Shown here: piece after piece, positions 62,924-64,000 of the stretch | Position numbering within the stretch: position 1 is the first letter of the stretch | Layout: each line of letters begins with the position of its first letter | Assembly (NCBI RefSeq): GCF_002531825.1 | Contig: NZ_NWSX01000013.1 | Location: 89,139 to 153,138, forward strand | Reading direction: 5' to 3' | DNA from: Rhizobium sp. J15 | GTDB lineage: Bacteria > Pseudomonadota > Alphaproteobacteria > Rhizobiales > Rhizobiaceae | DNA length: 64,000 nt | The notes under the pieces: generated by a model | Told to the model about the DNA's origin: nothing | Seen by the model: the letters and a program-made list of their open reading frames with translations, nothing else | Database searches by the model: none | Position numbers and translations under genes: made by a program

Positions 62924-63902
62924 CCGATCGCTTCTGAGGGTCGAAAACCTGACGACCCAGTTCGAACTGCCGGCGAAAGGCCTCTTCAAGCCACCGGTCT
63001 TTCTGACAGCCGTCAACAATGTCAGCTTCGATCTCGCCGAAGGCCGCACACTCGGCGTCGTCGGCGAATCCGGCTGCGGCAAGTCCACGCTCGGCCGTTC
63101 CATCCTGCGGCTGTTGAAATCGCAGAAGGGCCGCATCCTCTGGCAGGGCCGCAATCTTCTCGACCTCAGCGACGAGGAAATGCGCGCCGCCCGCCGCGAC
63201 ATGCAGATCATCTTCCAGGATCCGATCGCCTCGCTCGACCCGCGCATGACGGTTGGAGACATCATCGCCGAGCCGCTCACCGTCTTCGAGCCGAAGCTTT
63301 CGAAAGCCCAGCGGCTGGAGCGCGTCCGCGAGATCATGGCCGCCGTCGGCCTGGTGCCCGAAATGATCAACCGCTATCCGCACGAATTCTCCGGCGGTCA
63401 GGCGCAGCGCATCGGCATTGCCCGCGCCGTCATCACCAGACCGAAGCTCATCATCTGCGACGAGCCGGTTTCGGCCCTCGACGTCTCGATCCAGGGCCAG
63501 GTGATCACGCTTCTGCGCAAGCTGCGCAAGGAATTCGGCCTGACGCTGATCTTCATCAGCCACGACCTCTCCGTCGTCCGCCTGATTTCGGACGATGTGC
63601 TGGTGCTCTACCTCGGCAGGGTGGTGGAAGCCGGCGACTGCGCCACCGTCTTCGATCATCCGGCCCACCCCTATACGCAGGCGCTCTTTTCCGCGGCACC
63701 GATCCCGGATCCCAAGCTCGCGCGCCTGCGCACCCGCATCCGCCTGCAAGGCGATCCGCCCTCGCCGCTCAACCCGCCGAAGGGCTGCGTCTTCTCCCCC
63801 CGCTGCTGGAAGGCGACCGATATCTGTCGCACGGAGATGCCTGCGATCGAGGAGGTTCGTCCCGGCCAGAAGGCGGCCTGCTATCATATGGACAGGCCAT
63901 GA
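62916..63902 (+). CDS. oppF: Oligopeptide ABC transporter ATPase OppF
   Basis: This 328-residue ATPase has Walker A GESGCGKSTLGRSILRL, the signature FSGGQAQRIGIARAV, Walker B LIICDEPVSALDVSI and the C-terminal GCVFSPRCWKATDICRTEMPA cysteine segment. With OppD it drives peptide import. It ends close to the right edge, and the stop may overlap a convergent gene by 19 bases. Confidence 0.93.
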   Translation: MADRSLLRVENLTTQFELPAKGLFKPPVFLTAVNNVSFDLAEGRTLGVVGESGCGKSTLGRSILRLLKSQKGRILWQGRNLLDLSDEEMRAARRDMQIIFQDPIASLDPRMTVGDIIAEPLTVFEPKLSKAQRLERVREIMAAVGLVPEMINRYPHEFSGGQAQRIGIARAVITRPKLIICDEPVSALDVSIQGQVITLLRKLRKEFGLTLIFISHDLSVVRLISDDVLVLYLGRVVEAGDCATVFDHPAHPYTQALFSAAPIPDPKLARLRTRIRLQGDPPSPLNPPKGCVFSPRCWKATDICRTEMPAIEEVRPGQKAACYHMDRP

Positions 63903-64000
63903 ATGGAGCGATGGCCGAGTGTGGCAGCCTTCGGTTTGATGACAAATTTCGGCCCCAGCACGCCATCCTCGGCCTTGTGCCACTGCTGTCCGGTTAAAAT
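63884..64000 (-). CDS. Partial C-terminal fragment of a convergent gene
   Basis: A minus-strand frame enters from the right edge and stops at a TGA at 63884-63886. The visible tail ends GHRSIHGLSI and uses mostly GC-ending codons. It overlaps the oppF stop by 19 bases. With fewer than 40 codons, I cannot tell the family, nor exclude that it is only an open frame. Confidence 0.35.
   Translation of the reverse strand: MLTGQQWHKAEDGVLGPKFVIKPKAATLGHRSIHGLSI

Noticed and set aside
63903..63935. tRNA-Ser-like sequence (GGAGCGATGGCCGAGTG)
   Set aside because: The start resembles a serine tRNA, but no matching acceptor stem, anticodon arm or T-arm follows within 100 bases.

Overview
The window looks like a core chromosomal segment of a Rhizobium species of the R. 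leguminosarum / R. etli type. This rests on the fused trpE(G) gene with a 14-codon trp leader containing three tandem Trp codons, a ShmR/HmuR-type haem receptor under an iron-responsive-type site, a choline transporter (choX-choW-choV), an extensin-like protein, a NolR-like ArsR regulator, high GC content with GC-ending codons, and several families of rhizobial intergenic palindromic repeats. I see no phage, integrase, transposase, CRISPR array, rRNA or tRNA. I report 64 protein-coding genes (one running off the right edge), two of them leader peptides.

Layout. 0-5 kb: trmL, a Na/Pi cotransporter, hemF and small conserved proteins. 4.8-7.4 kb (minus): a tightly coupled DUF1285 - CoA pyrophosphatase-type NUDIX - CCA-adding enzyme operon, divergent from a MoxR ATPase - DUF58 - BatA/DUF4159 - VWA-like membrane operon (7.5-14.3 kb). 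14-18.8 kb: two GNATs, glutathionyl-hydroquinone reductase, a NUDIX protein, a metallophosphoesterase and a TPR protein. 19-20.3 kb: an ECF sigma factor with its membrane anti-sigma. 20.6-24 kb (minus): benE, then leuA behind a Leu-rich leader. 24-29 kb: an SDR, a divergent ClpP, DUF2076, a cation-efflux/queF pair and a DUF2161 nuclease-like protein. 29-35 kb: trpE(G) with its attenuator, the haem receptor and an extensin-like protein. 35-44.4 kb: fhs, a UPF0114 membrane protein, a secreted tandem ClpP-fold protein, a LuxR/PAS pair, two proteins of unknown function and tdk. 44.6-48.8 kb: choXWV, a HugZ-type protein and a NolR-like regulator. 49-56.5 kb: an omega-aminotransferase, an HD-GYP protein, LivK, a lipoprotein, adenine deaminase and two convergent toxin-antitoxin pairs. 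56.5-64 kb: a GH13 alpha-glucosidase and a complete oppABCDF-type importer.

Most notable observations. (1) leuA is preceded by a 41-codon Leu-rich leader ORF. A promoter-like sequence is placed so that transcription would begin at the leader ATG. Four complementary segments (Leu codons, stop codon region, an intermediate strand and the leuA Shine-Dalgarno) could form a translational attenuator. Its architecture parallels the classical trp attenuator also present here. (2) A secreted 562-residue protein has two ClpP/crotonase-like domains. The first keeps Ser/His/Asp; the second appears to have lost His and Asp. (3) A 44-bp palindromic repeat forms the last codons and the stop of the glutathionyl-hydroquinone reductase gene. 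(4) The haem receptor promoter has a perfect 10-bp dyad overlapping a TGA-N9-TCA iron-responsive-type site. Functions are inferred from motifs and remembered family knowledge; no database search was possible.
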